Source of the DNA: Neckera pumila
Lineage: Eukaryota > Streptophyta > Bryopsida > Hypnales > Neckeraceae
Direction: 5' to 3'
NCBI GenBank assembly: GCA_963969595.1
Contig: OZ018408.1
Span: 2,418,001-2,482,000, forward strand
DNA: 64,000 bases
Part shown: positions 13,312-26,731 of the stretch, piece after piece
Position numbering within the stretch: the first letter of the stretch is position 1
How the letters are laid out: each line of letters opens with the position of its first letter
Made by a program: the position numbers and the translations under genes
The notes under the pieces: generated by a model
What the model was told of the DNA's origin: nothing
The model's database searches: none
Seen by the model: the letters and a program-made list of their open reading frames with translations, nothing else

Positions 13312-13350
13312 ACGGCCTTCTAGAGGGCCGGTTCTTTTTTTAATGACTAC
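13312..13350. mobile_element. Single end of the CATTA / GGCCCTC family
   Basis: The block TTTGGAACGGCCTTCTAGAG with GGCCGGTTCTTTTTTTAATG is the right terminus of this MITE family. The upstream stretch 'gtcaagcaatcatacca' resembles the interior of the 16674 copy. The left end is not identified. Confidence 0.5.
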
Positions 13351-16300
13351 TTCCTCTGCAAAATACAACTTCAATAAGCCAAGTATCTAAATATACCCTC
13401 ATTGATAAAAAAATTAGATACAACTTTTGAATCCTTGTCTTCAAATTTGAATGTTCATATTGTTGCTACAAAAAAAATATTTTTTCTACCTTCGCTTAGC
13501 AGATCCTCCAAATACTTTCTCACTATCTTTATAAGTTATGAATCCTTTCTGTAACAATGGTGATTCTAAGTAAACTCATTGCAAATATTACATGCATTGG
13601 TGAAATCTTTCCAAATCAATTTCTTTAGTGGTGGCTTCAAGTTCAAAATCTAAATGTTTAAGTCTTTTAGAGTTTGCCATTAATAAACCTTTGACTTTTT
13701 TCTTTTAGATATGGTTTTCTTTTGTCAACCTCTAATTTTGACCACTTGTACATTGTGTTTTTCCTCCTTGCTGCAAACTCTTTCTTCTTTGATGTGGTTT
13801 TCTTCAAAATTCCCCCTGTATTATCCACCACACTCTCTCTCCTTCTATCCATTTTCTTCTTTTCTTAGATTTCACCGCAATCAACTTCCCCTTACTTTCA
13901 CTGCCCTTACTAATCTTCATCTTATCTAAATGTGTTTCACTTGAGATTTCTATTATCCTAATCAAACCCTAAATCTATATTATTCAATACAACATGTATT
14001 ATTGTTATAAAAAAAAACTTCTCTACTGTTATGCTTAATCTAAATCTCATTTATCACATCAGCACATTTTTTCATCCTAAAGAATCTCAACAATTCTAGC
14101 ACTCTCAAGGTTTCAAATCTCAAAACATCACATCCTTCTAGCCACACCAAACATTTCCTTCACAAGCAAGCAAGCAATCAACAAAAAATGTTGATGAGGG
14201 GCTTGTGATCTTACTAGAAATTGCCTTGTGCCAAAATTTAAATACCTTTTATTTGCTGCAATGAATAGTTGAAAATTTCCCACAATTCAATATTTTTTTC
14301 TTTTAGTAACCAGACTTCACAATAGTATACATAGACAAAATAGCTTATAACATTTGAAACTAGTAGCACCTCATAGTTCAAGTAACGCCATGCTTTTGAA
14401 TCAGAATGTCTCACTACAATCTAATCATGCTTATTGCATTGCTAAACGCTCACCACAATCCCATCATTATATCAAAAGTTGATTAAAAAACAGCTTTCAA
14501 AATTGAATGTGGTTTTTTTATTTATTGTCCTGCATAATCTCAAAACAATTATAGGAATTTCTTTTTGGATCTTTGACTACAATTTTTTAAATTTTGGACT
14601 ATGTTATTGTTGAAAAGGTATTGAAACTATCTTTCCAATGGTATATCATACAATCCAAATTTTGAAAAATTGTAGTTGGAAATTAAAAAAGAAATAGATT
14701 GCAATTGTAGTCGGCCAATATAGGAATGTGGATAAAAGAACCATAGTAGATTTTAATTCTGGTCTTTTTATACCAACTTTTAATATAGTGCATTGTAGTT
14801 ATCTCACAGTAAGTGCCTAAACTACCTTCACAATTTAAGCCTTAAAGATGCTATGCACCAAAAAATACAAAGACAATATTCACATACAACAGAGGAGCAA
14901 CGGAGGTGAACTACTTCCAAAGATATAGGATGAAGATCGACAATTGACAGTGAGACGAGATCCACAATAAGCGATCAGCAGATGGCAAATTCAAAACCTG
15001 CAATCATCAGTCGTATAGTCATAACAATTGCTTGCTACCAATTGCTTGCTACCAATGCTTTTAAAAGTAAATGGATAATCTAAATCAATTTACAAGGTTG
15101 GAAGGAGTACTATAAATTTGTAAAAGATGACATTTTAAAATCCAATCATTACTTGAATTTATGAGCACTACCTAAGAAGTTAGTATTGATACCACATATT
15201 TAATTTTCAGTCAAATGTATCATATATTTACTCTTTGTTGTAATTAATTACCACTTTTAAATGATGTAAAATTTTTTAGTACAATAGAATTATAGAAAGC
15301 TCTTCACATATTTTTTTTTTGTAGATATAAATCACAAACTCTGTTGTGCACGTGAATATATAGAGCACAATTTGTAATATAAATTTCCGTAAAATCATTC
15401 ATTGTTCTTATTCCACTATATAGAATTTTGTCAAATCTTGAATGTTTTAAAGAACGGGTAGACTTATTGAATCACAAATATTTAAATAAGAAAGGAAATT
15501 TCACCCCAAATCCAAATGATTTTTGTTTTGACATTATTTTTTGTCATGTAAACCTTGATACTTTAATGATGATACCACTTGTATAATATTTATGGACTAG
15601 GATTTTGTATAAAATTCAAGATTTGTGATTAATTATAATTTTAAGTTGTTTGAAGTAGGACAAAAAATCCAATTATATATACATTTTAAAGTATATTGAA
15701 GGCTTAAATGTGGACATCAATCAAATGTGGAATCCATAATATATTGCAATATAAAGGCTGCATCCTATGTGTTATAGAATTGATAATATAAATAAATAAG
15801 TAAATTTAGATGTAGTATGTCAAACTAGAATCTAAATTTCATCTTCTTCAATGAAATAAAAACTACAAAAATATCCTAAAACTATTATTCACGTAAATAA
15901 AAAATGTTTATAGTTTAGAAATTGAATTTCAGTAATATTAGAATTGAAATGGTATAAACCAACTTAAACACATCGTACATAATTGAGTGTAATGGAGTAG
16001 ATATTTCATCAAATTGCCATACAATGGCTCTCAAAATATTTTGTGCATTTACAAAAATTGCCATTATTAATTCAAAAATTTAAGATTTTAAACAAAAATT
16101 TTGGATATGTTGAAGAACAAACATACATTTGAATACAATGATTCTTTTGTACTTTTGTATATTAAAAAAACAATTTAAAACTTTCTTAAAAATTATTGGT
16201 AAAAAATATGAACACATTTTTTTAAGATTTTTTAGTAATTGGAATGAAAAAATCTTTTTAGAATTGTTTCTTAAAATTTTCACAAACTTCGATTTTTTTT

Positions 16301-16673
16301 ATAGCTATATTATTGATTTAAATATGACTTTCAATTTATATGAGTTTTACAAATCCTCCCAAAAATCTCAAAAAATATTGTGATAAATTTGAAGAGTATA
16401 TAAAATGTTTATATATTATTTTTCATAATTTTTATAAAATTTTTGGAGCAACATTTTGGCCAAGGTTTAATTACAATCCAGCCAATACTTTTTGAAAATA
16501 CTCAAATGACATAGAGATCATTAGGATGAAGTACTGCCTTCTAAAATGACAAATTAAAAAATCAATCGAGCAGGGAAATTTTTTTTGGCAATTTGAACGG
16601 CTGTCCTAATTATTTAGGATATTTATCATTTGAATTTTTGTTTTTCAGGCGGACAACCAAGGAAAGGGGGGAT
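13351..16673. other. AT-rich intergenic DNA
   Basis: I see no gene, RNA gene or terminal repeats in this stretch. A small repeat 'attgcttgctacca' is doubled at 15030-15055. Confidence 0.5.
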
Positions 16674-17028
16674 CATTAGAGAAAAAATGAGCCCTCCGGA
16701 GGGCTACTCCACAAACCCCTTTTGTACCTTGAAATTTAGTTTTAACGGGCTGAAAAAATAGTTTTTCATCTATTTCCGCTCAACTGAAATTGCTGTAACA
16801 GTGGCGCAAAAATCCGGATTTTTGAATAAAAAATTATTAAAAATAAATAAATAATAATCTTAAAAAAATACTTTAAAAAAAAAACTGCAAAATCTGACTA
16901 CTCTAGCAAGTAGTCATACACTTTGACTGCTTACTAAGGGCACTCTTTCAAGTTGACAAGCCATGCTTGAAATAGCATGGCATACCAATTTGGAACGGCC
17001 CTTTCAAGGGCTAATTTTTTTTCTAATG
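16674..17028. mobile_element. 355-bp MITE with CATTAG ends and subterminal GGCCCTC palindromes
   Basis: The left end CATTAGAGAAAAAATGAGCC continues into CCTCCGGAGG and CTACTCC. The right end, read inward, is CATTAGAAAAAAAATTAGCC followed by CTTGAAAGGGCCGTTCC. The same design occurs at 56849-57197 and as single ends near 13345 and 55490. Interior non-coding. Confidence 0.7.
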
Positions 17029-17491
17029 AATGCGGAAATTTTTGGCTAGTGTGGACCTTGCTACCTTGGTAATTAGCCTCAATATTTATATTATCTTTGA
17101 TAAAATATTATATTTTTGGTCACTATCTATTAGTCTACATGTTAATATGTTAGTCACATTAAAATTAGGATTCAGGGTTGATAATTGTCATCGTCATTTC
17201 TTGAGGCTTAGTCACTTCAACTGCCTTTCTCTTAGACTGACACTCAGCTCACTCAATATTTTGATCACTTTATATCAAATTAGTGCGTTCAATCTCCCTC
17301 AACTTCCTATGCACACTTTCTATTACCTCAAATTCTAAACATCAAATGCTCTTTGCTTCATTTTCTTTCTCAAGTGACACAATTGGTTGCTCTGCTATTG
17401 TTATTTTTTAAATTTGCTCATAGTCTCGCACTTGGCTATTTAGAGGGTCATTCGCATGTCCTACTAATTGTTCTACTATTAGTCTGTGGCA

Positions 17492-17537
17492 TTTGGCCAA
17501 TATTAATTTTGGCCAATATTAGTTTTGGCCAATATTG
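17492..17537 (+). repeat. Threefold short repeat 'ttttggccaatatta'
   Basis: Three consecutive copies of roughly 15 bp containing CCAAT. There is no gene nearby to which it could be assigned as a promoter. Confidence 0.6.
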
Positions 17538-18190
17538 AAGGGTGCTTGCGTTTTTGGCATTGTTTTTATATTCAGTTTGATCTGTGACAAAGTGTGTTGT
17601 TGCGGGTGCTATACGGATGGTCAGGTGATTCTGCTCTAGATATTTGTCTTGTTTTTGTTTTTGTTTTATTTCTTTGCTTGATGTTTTGTTCGCCTAATTG
17701 TCTAGGATTTTGCTGTTACATCGTTGCTGCAAATTTGTTTGCTAAATCTTCTCTGGTTTTATTTAGGCTACTACTGTTGTACAAATCGCTACAAGTCTTT
17801 ACTTGTTGTTTCTTAGGCTCATTAAAGTACGTGTCTTCCACTCTTCCTTTCCATTTTTTTGTTTTTTTGTAATTTTTTTGTGTACTTGCTTGTTGATGCA
17901 AGGTTTTGATGTTGATTTGTTAAATGCTAAAGTTTGGGTTGATTCATATTTTTTCCTTTCTCTAGCTTATAATATTGTTTAGATCGCCATGAATCTTGAC
18001 ACAATTGATCCACAGCTCCTCAAGTATCTTCATCCACAGTTCAACTTGATTTAATGTGTATTGATCCATTAGTAGTATGTATACCTTACCCTATTGTTCT
18101 TTCTATTGTTTTTCTAGAAATTAGGATTTATTGTACATTTATTTAATTTTTATTGTCATAATGCTAGATTTTATTGTAGTGCAGGCAATC

Positions 18191-20332
18191 ATGGCAAAAT
18201 AGTAGAAGTCCATAAAAGATCATTTCTTTGTTAAGTCCTAGAAAATTGATATTATTGACTTGGTATCTTCAGCATCTAAAAGCTCTAAATCCTCTAAGAA
18301 TTAAAAATCTCATGTGAATTAATCTCCTCCTTTATAAGCTGAAATTGTACAAAGTGTTTGGAAAGATCATTGTACCAATGGTACAATTAGTTTGAATGGT
18401 TGAATTTCTCCTTAACTTAGGGACAGTTTTCTACAAAGGTCTACAAAGAGAAGAAAGGGGGCGCTCGGTCTATGCCAAGGATGGATCAAAGAATCTAAAG
18501 ATAAGTGCTTTTCAAAACCAAAGCCGTTTTAACGAGCACAAACGCCTTGCATGAGCATCTCATTGCAAAAAAATCTAAGAGAAATGTCATTTTGCAAAAG
18601 TAGCAGGCTTGCAATGAAAAATTGAATTCACTCTTTAAGGCAATGTAATTCATAGAGAAGCAATCACTCCCTTTCTTAAAGTTCCCATCTTTGTGTAAGT
18701 TACTTGTAAGTGTGAAGGCTCCTATAATTGTAAGTATATACCATGATGAAAAAGCTTGTGGTAATTTGGTGTGGTGCATCTCAATTGTCATTTAGAAAAA
18801 AATCATTTATAGGGTATGGAACTCTTTTTTCTTTGGCATCATGATGGATGAGTCCACTAATATTAAAGTCATTGAATCTATTGTTGTATTTACAATCATC
18901 ATGGAGGAGGGTTTGCTGGTGATTGTATTTTTAGATTTGCTAGAGATTGAAGATGAAAAAAAAGATGCTTCTGTAATTTTTCATACTCCCATATGTAATT
19001 TAAGGAAGTAGAAGCTTGATTTATACAACTTTGTAGCATTTGGTAGTGATGGTACAAGCACTATGATGAGTGCTTATGGAAGAGTTGTTACTTGAATCAA
19101 GAATCAAGTAACTCTTCTCTACTATTTTGCCATTGTGTTGTGCAAAAGATGAATTTGGCGGCACTTGATGCTGCAAAAGCGCTATAGTGTAAGGTAATAT
19201 CTCTTGTTGTAGACTCTTTATTGAATTTCATTTATTCATTCTTCAAGAAGTCTAATATGAGCTTATAATTTTGCAAAGAAACTTTTTGATGCAAAAAAGG
19301 ACGATGAAGCAGTACCATAAAATTATGTGGTTTAATAGATGCTAGGTTGTAACTACTCTCTGTGATTTATTGAAGTCAATTTTGTGTTTTTCATGGGATG
19401 TTCAAGATGGTCAGGGTTTATATCAAACAAAGTCTATTTTGAGCAAACTATCACACTTTAAATTCATCTACATTTTATACTCCCTTGCTGATACTTTATA
19501 TTCTCTGACTCTCTTGTCTAAAGTATTTCCAAACAAATTGATAGTATGGATGTCACTACTATTGATAGCATCGTATGCATAGAAATTGTATAAATTAGGA
19601 TGATGTTTGTTGTTAAGTTTATGGATTTAAATGATGATACATTTAATGAGGATACAAAGTACTATATCATTCCTAAGTATGACCTTTTGAGGTGTCATTT
19701 GAAGAAACAAAGGTATGAGATTCATGAAAAAAAAATTTCATGATTTTGAAATTAATCGCTTTAAGCTAGGATTAAATCCTGGGGAAGCATAGAAATTTTA
19801 GTGTGCATTTGTAGAAATTGTATGTGCAAGTTTAGATGCTCAATTTATGGACAATGTTATCATATCTTGTTTCAAAATCCTAAACCCTTCTAACATGCCT
19901 TCAAGAAAAATTGGACTTTAGAATTTAAATATTGTAGATATGGAGAGTTTGCTAACGCACTATGAGGTAGACTACTCTTATTTAGGTTTTACTTTATTTC
20001 CGTTTTGTGAATTTAGCAACTTGCAAGCGTGAGTTCTTGGCCTTCAAACTGCAGTGTACTATCAAATGGGGGAACAAGAATTTTAGAGATGTTTGGGGCA
20101 TGATTACATGAAATCGTTGGTGCAAATTGAGTATACTAATTTGTTTGTGCTTGCTGAATTGGCTCAAGTGCAATGTATGTCTATTGCAACTTGTGAGAGA
20201 GTATGTAGTGTACAAAATTTGATCAAAATCCATATTAGAAATTGACTTGGTAGCAAGAAGTTAGAAATTATACTTAAGATTGCATTGGAAGGGCCAATTG
20301 AGGATTTTGTTCATAATGGCATCTCTTTGTAG
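18191..20332 (+). pseudogene. hAT-type transposase relic (ZNF862/KIAA1586-like, DUF4371 group)
   Basis: The start ATGGCAAAATAGTAGAAG at 18191 reads MAK**KSIKDHFF, where two CAG/CAA codons appear to have become TAG. Further recognisable blocks are FFGIMMDESTNIKVIES (about 18822-18880), the core of the RNase-H-like fold; FVAFGSDGTSTMMSAYGR (about 19030-19085); CKRMNLAALDAAKA; and the C-terminal dimerisation block LAELAQVQCMSIATCERVCS with GPIEDFVHNGISL before TAG at 20330-20332. In-frame stops occur throughout, many explained by C-to-T change of CAG, CAA or CGA, so the gene is dead. I could not identify the element's inverted repeats or its 8-bp target duplication. Confidence 0.75.
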
Positions 20333-22204
20333 AAGAATGAGAGTAAGTATCGCTTCTTGTATATTAACCCCTTAATTTACTTGTGTTCTTCAATTCAACC
20401 AAGTTCAAATGATTCTTTTTGTTTGTACGGTACACCTGATTGTGAAAAAAGCCAATTGTCTTGATTTTCATGTTTTTTTGTACTATCTAGCTTCCAGAAA
20501 ATGCTTGGACCTTCTTTTGAATCCCTATATTTTTTGAAGGTCGTTAAAAAAGATTTGAGGCCTTTAAGAGACTGCGAGTTATTTTGTGTTCCCGCAGCGT
20601 TCCTAGACTGTAGAAACAAATGATAATTGCTGGCTAATGTGGCCGAAAGTGTGCCACATCATTTTTGAAAAAAGAAATTCTAACAACCCATACCAGCTAT
20701 TTACAAAATTGGAACAAATTTGGGAATGGGCCTGAAATGGCCCTCCAATGCCCTCCAATCTCTCCTAATGGCTTCATCCTTGGCCTAAAGACAATGAAGA
20801 CCCTAGGTTCAATCCTTGCCAAGTATAATATATTTTACAATGTGCATGAACCCCTCAAAAGCATAACACAAAAATATATAACCGACTATACATGCTAAAG
20901 TCTATAAATAAGTCAAAGTGAAAATAAAAAAATGCAACAATTTGCCAGATGGCAAACAAAATTGTAGGATTAAAATTGAAAAAATAGGCACTTTGGACAA
21001 GCTTTTGAGTGAAAAAAGAGTCTAAAAAGCTTGTTAAAAAAAATAAGAAATGCACCAATTTTCCAATAGAACTTTTTGGATTGTATTTTAGAATGAATTG
21101 TAAGAGATTTATAAATTTAGAGTCATATTTTGCTTAGTAACAATTCACTAAATGAAGTTTTGAGGTTTATGAAATTCTAAAAGATTTTTTAATTTATTCA
21201 TTAAAAATCTTGAAAAAAAATGTAGTGAAAAAGTTTTTTCACTGATAATTTCATTAAATTAAAAATCAATATTTACTTCATTTTATAAAAATTATTTTAT
21301 ATAAGTGTATTATTTGTACTTCAATATGTTCAAACTCTGTTGTAAAAATCTAAATTCTCAGTTTGTTCTGGATTTTTTATTTATTTTTAAACCGGAGTTT
21401 ATTCCAAAGAGTTGAACAAGAACAAACAATGGAAAAGCCAAGGATAGAGTCCTAGAGACAAATAAGAATCTGGGTCGCTCACAATCAAAAAACCAAAACT
21501 AATTTACATGTCCCTCCTACAAGTGGGTTTCTTCAAATTCCAATCACAACTTTGTCGTTTTGGGTTCAAAAAAAAAGGAGCTAGAGCCATGTCTTATCAA
21601 ACTTCCTCAAGAATTTATGGGACTTGGCTAGGTGCCTATCACAAAGAAAGGCAATCCTATGCCAACACAATTAAACCACGATCCTCTAAGCAAAACCAGA
21701 TCATCACCCTTGCTTGGGGCCTTCTTGGTATTCTTGAGCCTAGGAGACATTGCTGCCACGTCAGATTGTGCCAACGTCCCATCATTTGCGTTATTTCTTG
21801 CAAGAAATAGAGAACAGAGAGGGCAAATTGCCATGCTTCTTGATTGGGTACGCCAATTGTTTATCTGTTATAGAAATATATAAAGCGTATTAATGCTTAT
21901 GATCACTAGAATCACTGTATATATTTCACCCAATTTTTCTCCAATGTTGCGCATTGTAGGTAGTGTGACTATTTTACTATAATTTTTATGGGAAGTTTGC
22001 TATATGCACTAATTTGTGAAAGCACAAAGCTCTGAAAATTAAGATTGATAAAGATTTATATTTTAGACTACGTGTCTTGAAAGGTGCCAATGAAAAATAC
22101 AGCCAATTAAATATAACTGAAGTCAAGATATTTGAGAGAGCTATTCTACTGGATTGATGTATCCTACTAGATACAATGTCTACTTGCTATAGATATTGTT
22201 TCCA
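20333..22204. other. Intergenic DNA between the hAT relic and a dispersed repeat
   Basis: No recognisable gene. The 3' end of the hAT element should lie in the first part, but its inverted repeat could not be identified. 21400-21880 is less AT-rich, without a recognisable product. Confidence 0.4.
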
Positions 22205-23000
22205 TTCATTGCTACAAATCGTGAACAAAAAATACATGATCCTATATATTAATTATACTATTCAAGTAATATTATGCTCAACATTGTTCACTGAGCTTCA
22301 TTCCAAATTGGTCTTGTTGTTCTATTTTAAGTGAGATCAAAGAATCTCATTGAAATTTTGTTATGAAATTGTTGCTTTCAAATTATAATTAAAAGTGAAG
22401 GATTATGAATTCCTTGTCTAATGATGATAAAGAAAATTCAAAAGGTAAGAGAATCAAACACTATTAAAGACAAATGAAATACAAAAATAAATTCAATGAT
22501 AATAAATGTTTTTTTTAATGAAAGAACAACAATGAATGTACTTCCGGCCAATTTTTTTGTAATAGTTTGCCTTCTACGTGCACATCCTCATAAGGCACTT
22601 GCCTATTTCAAAATATTGAGATTCCATATATAATTCTCTCTGGAAATGTAAAAGACAAAAAAAGAAGCCTCAGTCCATTCGGATGGCTATAAAGTGACAA
22701 TTTGCAAGTTGATTCACAATTTTGGGGAGTTTGACTTCTTGAAATATTTTAGATAAATTTTCTTTAAAAGATAAATGGAAAGCACTTCTAATTTGAATCC
22801 TTTCATATTTTTGAACCTTCTTGTAACTAAAGCAAACTTCCACGTGGTCTCAAAATCAAAGATAAATTCTTGAATTGTTTAGAGTTGGAATTGTCTTCAC
22901 TAAGTTTCATGATGCTTTCATTTCTATATGAAAAGAGAGAAAACACTATAATAGCTTTGCCTTGTTGTCAAACTGAAATCAACCAATTAGTTCAAAGTAA
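22205..23000 (+). repeat. Dispersed repeat, copy 2, joined to a second repeat segment
   Basis: 22205-22833 matches 788-1403. The continuation 22840-22990 ('acttccacgtggt', 'aagtttcatgatgctttcat', 'agccttgcc..atgtcaaa' type text) matches 56465-56615, so the underlying element is longer than either copy alone. Confidence 0.65.
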
Positions 23001-23461
23001 ATGTTAATCCCCAAAGAACCAAGTAGAATTTTTTAGCAGCATAGCATTTTTGGTCATCCATTTACAAAAGAAAATTTTCTTTTTTTTCTTTGAAATTTCT
23101 ATACAATATGTGGTTGAGTAGCTTTAAGGCACAATAATTTTCATAATTTTTGACTACATGGTTAAAAAGTTATTGTATACCGGTAATATGTAGTTTCTTT
23201 TGGAGCCAAGGTAGAACTTGAAGCTAAAAAAAATCACTTTTTTAATAAACACAAATTTGAAAATATTTTTTAAATTTAGGTATATGTGAAAAGCTTTAAA
23301 TCATTGAACTTTGATTAATGAGATGAAAGTTATGAGGAGTTTTAGTTTGCGGGAAAGTATGAAATGTATACTTTAATTAAACTTTGAAGTTGTTTATTTA
23401 ACTCAATTGTCAATATTTAAAAATAAAATAAATTGTAGGATGCAGATTGTTAATTACAACA

Positions 23462-24392
23462 TTAACCCCTAAAGTTTCATGACTATGTTCTCACCAAAAA
23501 TGCTCCAAAACTGCCATTTCTAATACAACTACCAAATTTTTTGAAAAAAACAATTTTTGACACATGTAAATGTAGGATCTTGTAGTATGATATTTTGAAA
23601 ACATGTGGTAAAAATTTCAGAAAATTCCACTGTGTGGATCATAAGATATAAGCATTCAAAGTCTTGAAAACCATTTTTTCAATCCTGCAAAAAACCGGGC
23701 AGCTGCACTTTGCAAGCTCTCTTTTCAATGAAAAAATGCCGATAAAGGTGGTGCTTCTTTGAATTCAGTTTCCTAAACAAGTTGTCTATATGCTTGAAAA
23801 ATTTCACATCATTTGGAATTGTACAACATATAGGAAAAAAATAGTAAGTAGAAAGAAGTAGAAAATGATTCAAAATACTAAATTGTTAAAATTTTAATCA
23901 TGGAATTTAAAAATACCAATCCCAACGGTTGTAATGTTGTCATAATCAATTTACATCCTAGGATTTTTTTTTTTTTCCAAAAATATTGAAAATTGAGTTA
24001 AATAAACGACTTTACAAATTTTTTTAGAGTAGACAATCCATAACTGCCCGCAAACCAAAAACCCTCATAACTTTTGACTCATTGATTGAAATGGAACGAC
24101 TCAAAGCTTTTTAAGTATATATAAATGTAGAAAACCAATTTCAAAAAAAATTCCGGAAAAAACGATTTTTTCTGATCTGCCCAAACTGCCCAGTTACAAA
24201 AAAAAGCAACATATTAGGTCACAACTTTTTACTCGTATTTCAAAATGTCATGAAATTTGGTAAACATGAAGATATTCCTCGCCCCCACCTTCTATTAAAA
24301 TTTCAGCCTCAAATATGGATATCTCTAGTCACACGTACCCTCCCAAAATTTCTATACGGCCAAAAAACACATGTTGGTCCTTTAGGGGTTAA
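23462..24392 (+). mobile_element. TTAA-flanked MITE, subfamily B, 931 bp
   Basis: Starts TTAACCCCTAAAGTTTCATG and ends TTGGTCCTTTAGGGGTTAA. It is nearly collinear with the copies at 53366 and 60894 (inverted). Shared internal text includes 'catgtggtaaaaatttcagaaa' (all copies), 'aaccaaaaaccctcataact' and 'tggatatctctagtcaca'. It is non-coding; short open frames inside are shared only because the repeat is shared. Confidence 0.88.
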
Positions 24393-24708
24393 ACCATTAG
24401 AATGGGCATTTTTAATATTTTAAATCTATCTCTATTTCTTTCCACTTATTATTTTTTCAAGCACGAATATGAAATATTTTTTCTTGAAATTTTTTATATG
24501 TATTCTGGATGTGGCATCCACAAGATTATCGATGGATTGATCTGTGGTGTCACAAACATTTGCTATTAGGTTTGGAATAGAAGGAACTCTTGCTATGGAA
24601 ATGCTTTGTATATAATCTTAGATGCCTATAAATACCCTAAATTGTATTAAAGCTACCCTCAAACTCCCTATTTCTCCAATTTCTATCTTACAATTTTCTC
24701 AATGCCCT

Positions 24709-25380
24709 AGAAATTGTCATACCTAGCTTTGATTTAGCATAACTTTTGGACAGTAGCTCCAAACAACTTGAAACCTTGCCACATCGAAGATCACCTACTA
24801 AAATATATATACACCAAGTTTCATCACATTCTAAGATGCTATACAATTTTATGGACATTTTTCTACTATTGACTTTCTCCTCCTTCTCAAACTACGCTAG
24901 AAATTGCCATACCTAGTTTTGGTTTATCATAACTTTTAGATAGTAGAGTTATTTGTAAAGTCCCCCCCAATTTGAAGGGGACTTTTTGCGACAAATTTCC
25001 TCCGACGGACGACCCCGCAGGCAACCACAACCCCGCAGGTGACCACGCCCCCACATGCAAAGTTTGGACCAAACTTTTTTTTGGTCGATTTGAGCGCAAA
25101 AGAAAGTTTGGTACCCACTTTTGTATTGACTTTTTGCCCAAGACCTGCTTTTTCACAAAATTGCGGGGTTTAAACCTCAATTTTGGGTACTTTACAAATA
25201 ACTCTAGTAGCTCCAAACAACTTGAAATTTTTTTGCATTGTAGATCAGCTATCCAAATACACATACACACCAAATTTACACATACACACCAAATTTCATC
25301 ACATTCAAAGATATTGTCCAGTTTTTATGGACATTTTTCTACTACTAACTTCCTCATCCTTCACTGCCTCTTCAACCCAG
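24709..25380 (+). repeat. Tandem duplication of a roughly 190-bp unit, second unit carrying a MITE
   Basis: Unit 1 (24709-24897) and unit 2 (24898-25380 minus the insert) share 'gaaattg.cataccta', 'agctccaaacaacttgaaa', 'tttcatcacattc' and 'tttatggacatttttctact'. Unit 2 also has a short direct duplication 'acacatacacaccaaattt'. Both lie in AT-rich non-coding DNA. Confidence 0.8.
24946..25204. mobile_element. 259-bp MITE with GAGTTATTTGTAAAGT termini
   Basis: The left terminus GAGTTATTTGTAAAGT and the right terminus ACTTTACAAATAACTC are perfect 16-bp inverted repeats. TAGTA flanks both sides (24941-24945 and 25205-25209). Unit 1 of the surrounding tandem duplication supplies the empty site ('cagtagctcc'), which confirms the insertion limits. 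The interior has a GC-rich 'ccgcagg' duplication. I cannot assign a superfamily; a 5-bp duplication is unusual for plant MITEs. Confidence 0.8.
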
Positions 25381-26731
25381 TTGTATTTTGGTGCATAACT
25401 CCTAGCGGATCCTAAGTCCATTGAAGCTAAAAGATTGATATAAGCTAGAAGATAAGATAAAAAAGATACGCTTGAAGTTTCATTTTCATTGCACAAGATG
25501 TCAATAAGAACGAAGCTCCTCAAAATGCCTTCCTTGGCTACCTTTGAATCCAAATACTTCCACTTCAAAGCCTCATAACTTTTTTTCATAATAGATTTAG
25601 ATCTGAAACTTGGCATCATAATCAATCAAGAATCCAAAAGCTCAGATCTAGAAGCTTGTTTTCATTCCAACACTTCATCAAAATGCAATACAAAATTCTC
25701 TCAAATCAATGCTCTTTTCAATATCAAAACCACAACAAGTACACAACTAGCACCCAAAATGCCTTCTACACCTCCCAACACACTAAATAAGAGAGAGAGC
25801 AAGGAACCAGCCCCTTAACTCAAGTAGACACCCAAACTCCAAAGGTGGCTAGCCACCGGCAAGCTTTAATCCTAACCCCACTAACCTAGATATCAAACAT
25901 TAACTAACCGGTGGCCAACATGAATAAGTGTACTAACAACAAACTCCTAATACAAGCAAGGCTCAATAGTAACACACACTTCTAACAAACAAAGATGCCT
26001 CATTTAACTAGTAGAAGGCCTACATCACAATAGCAAGGAGGGTCTTGAGATTTTTAATGTAAATTCAGTGGAGGATTTGTGTATTGAATCGTGGGACAAA
26101 TTGCCAACTGTAATGCCAAAAAAATTTTCGACAGCACCCCCAACTTTGTTGTGTTTGTTTCAAAACTAACGGGAAGGGTGGGGACTTGCAATTTGGCCAA
26201 CCAGTCCAAGGATGTCTTCCCTATACATCCAACGATTGAACATTGTCATTATATGGATGACCTTCATTCAATTTGAATGATGAGGATGGCGATATTTCAT
26301 CAAACAAAGATATACATTATTGTAGAAATTACATGCACCAGAATTTGAAAAATATGTTGTCATGCTGTTCAAAATAGTAGCATGCAATAAACAAGGATAT
26401 TGCTGCAATGAACTCAGTTGAGTTTGAGCAGGAGCATGTTGCAAATTGATTGAGATTGAGAGCATTTTGTCAATCAAACCTATATTATCACAGTAAAAAA
26501 TATGTGCTTTAAATTTTGAGTTCTAAGTAGGATTTACCGAAGTCAATTGTGACTTCCCAAGCAACTTGCTGTATTGGGTGGCAAGAGTTGTGCAACTTGA
26601 AATTATTGCCAACCCCAATGGTTGAGCATTTTATAAATACGCTTTGTAATGAAATTGAAAGGCATTATTCCTATGGCAAGACTTTGCCTTTCTCCAACAC
26701 TTGTATGCCTAATCATCAATCACCACCATGC
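25381..26731. other. Intergenic DNA
   Basis: Short frames on both strands give no family match that I recognise. No terminal repeats were found. Confidence 0.4.

Noticed and set aside
17030..17872. Hydrophobic open frames of about 100 and 92 codons
   Set aside because: The hydrophobicity follows from T-rich sequence; the first begins in a MITE terminus, and no family is recognisable.
23679..23873. Short minus-strand open frame repeated almost identically at 53557-53781
   Set aside because: Both lie inside subfamily B TTAA MITEs; the similarity is that of the repeat, and the frame is broken in the third copy at 60894.
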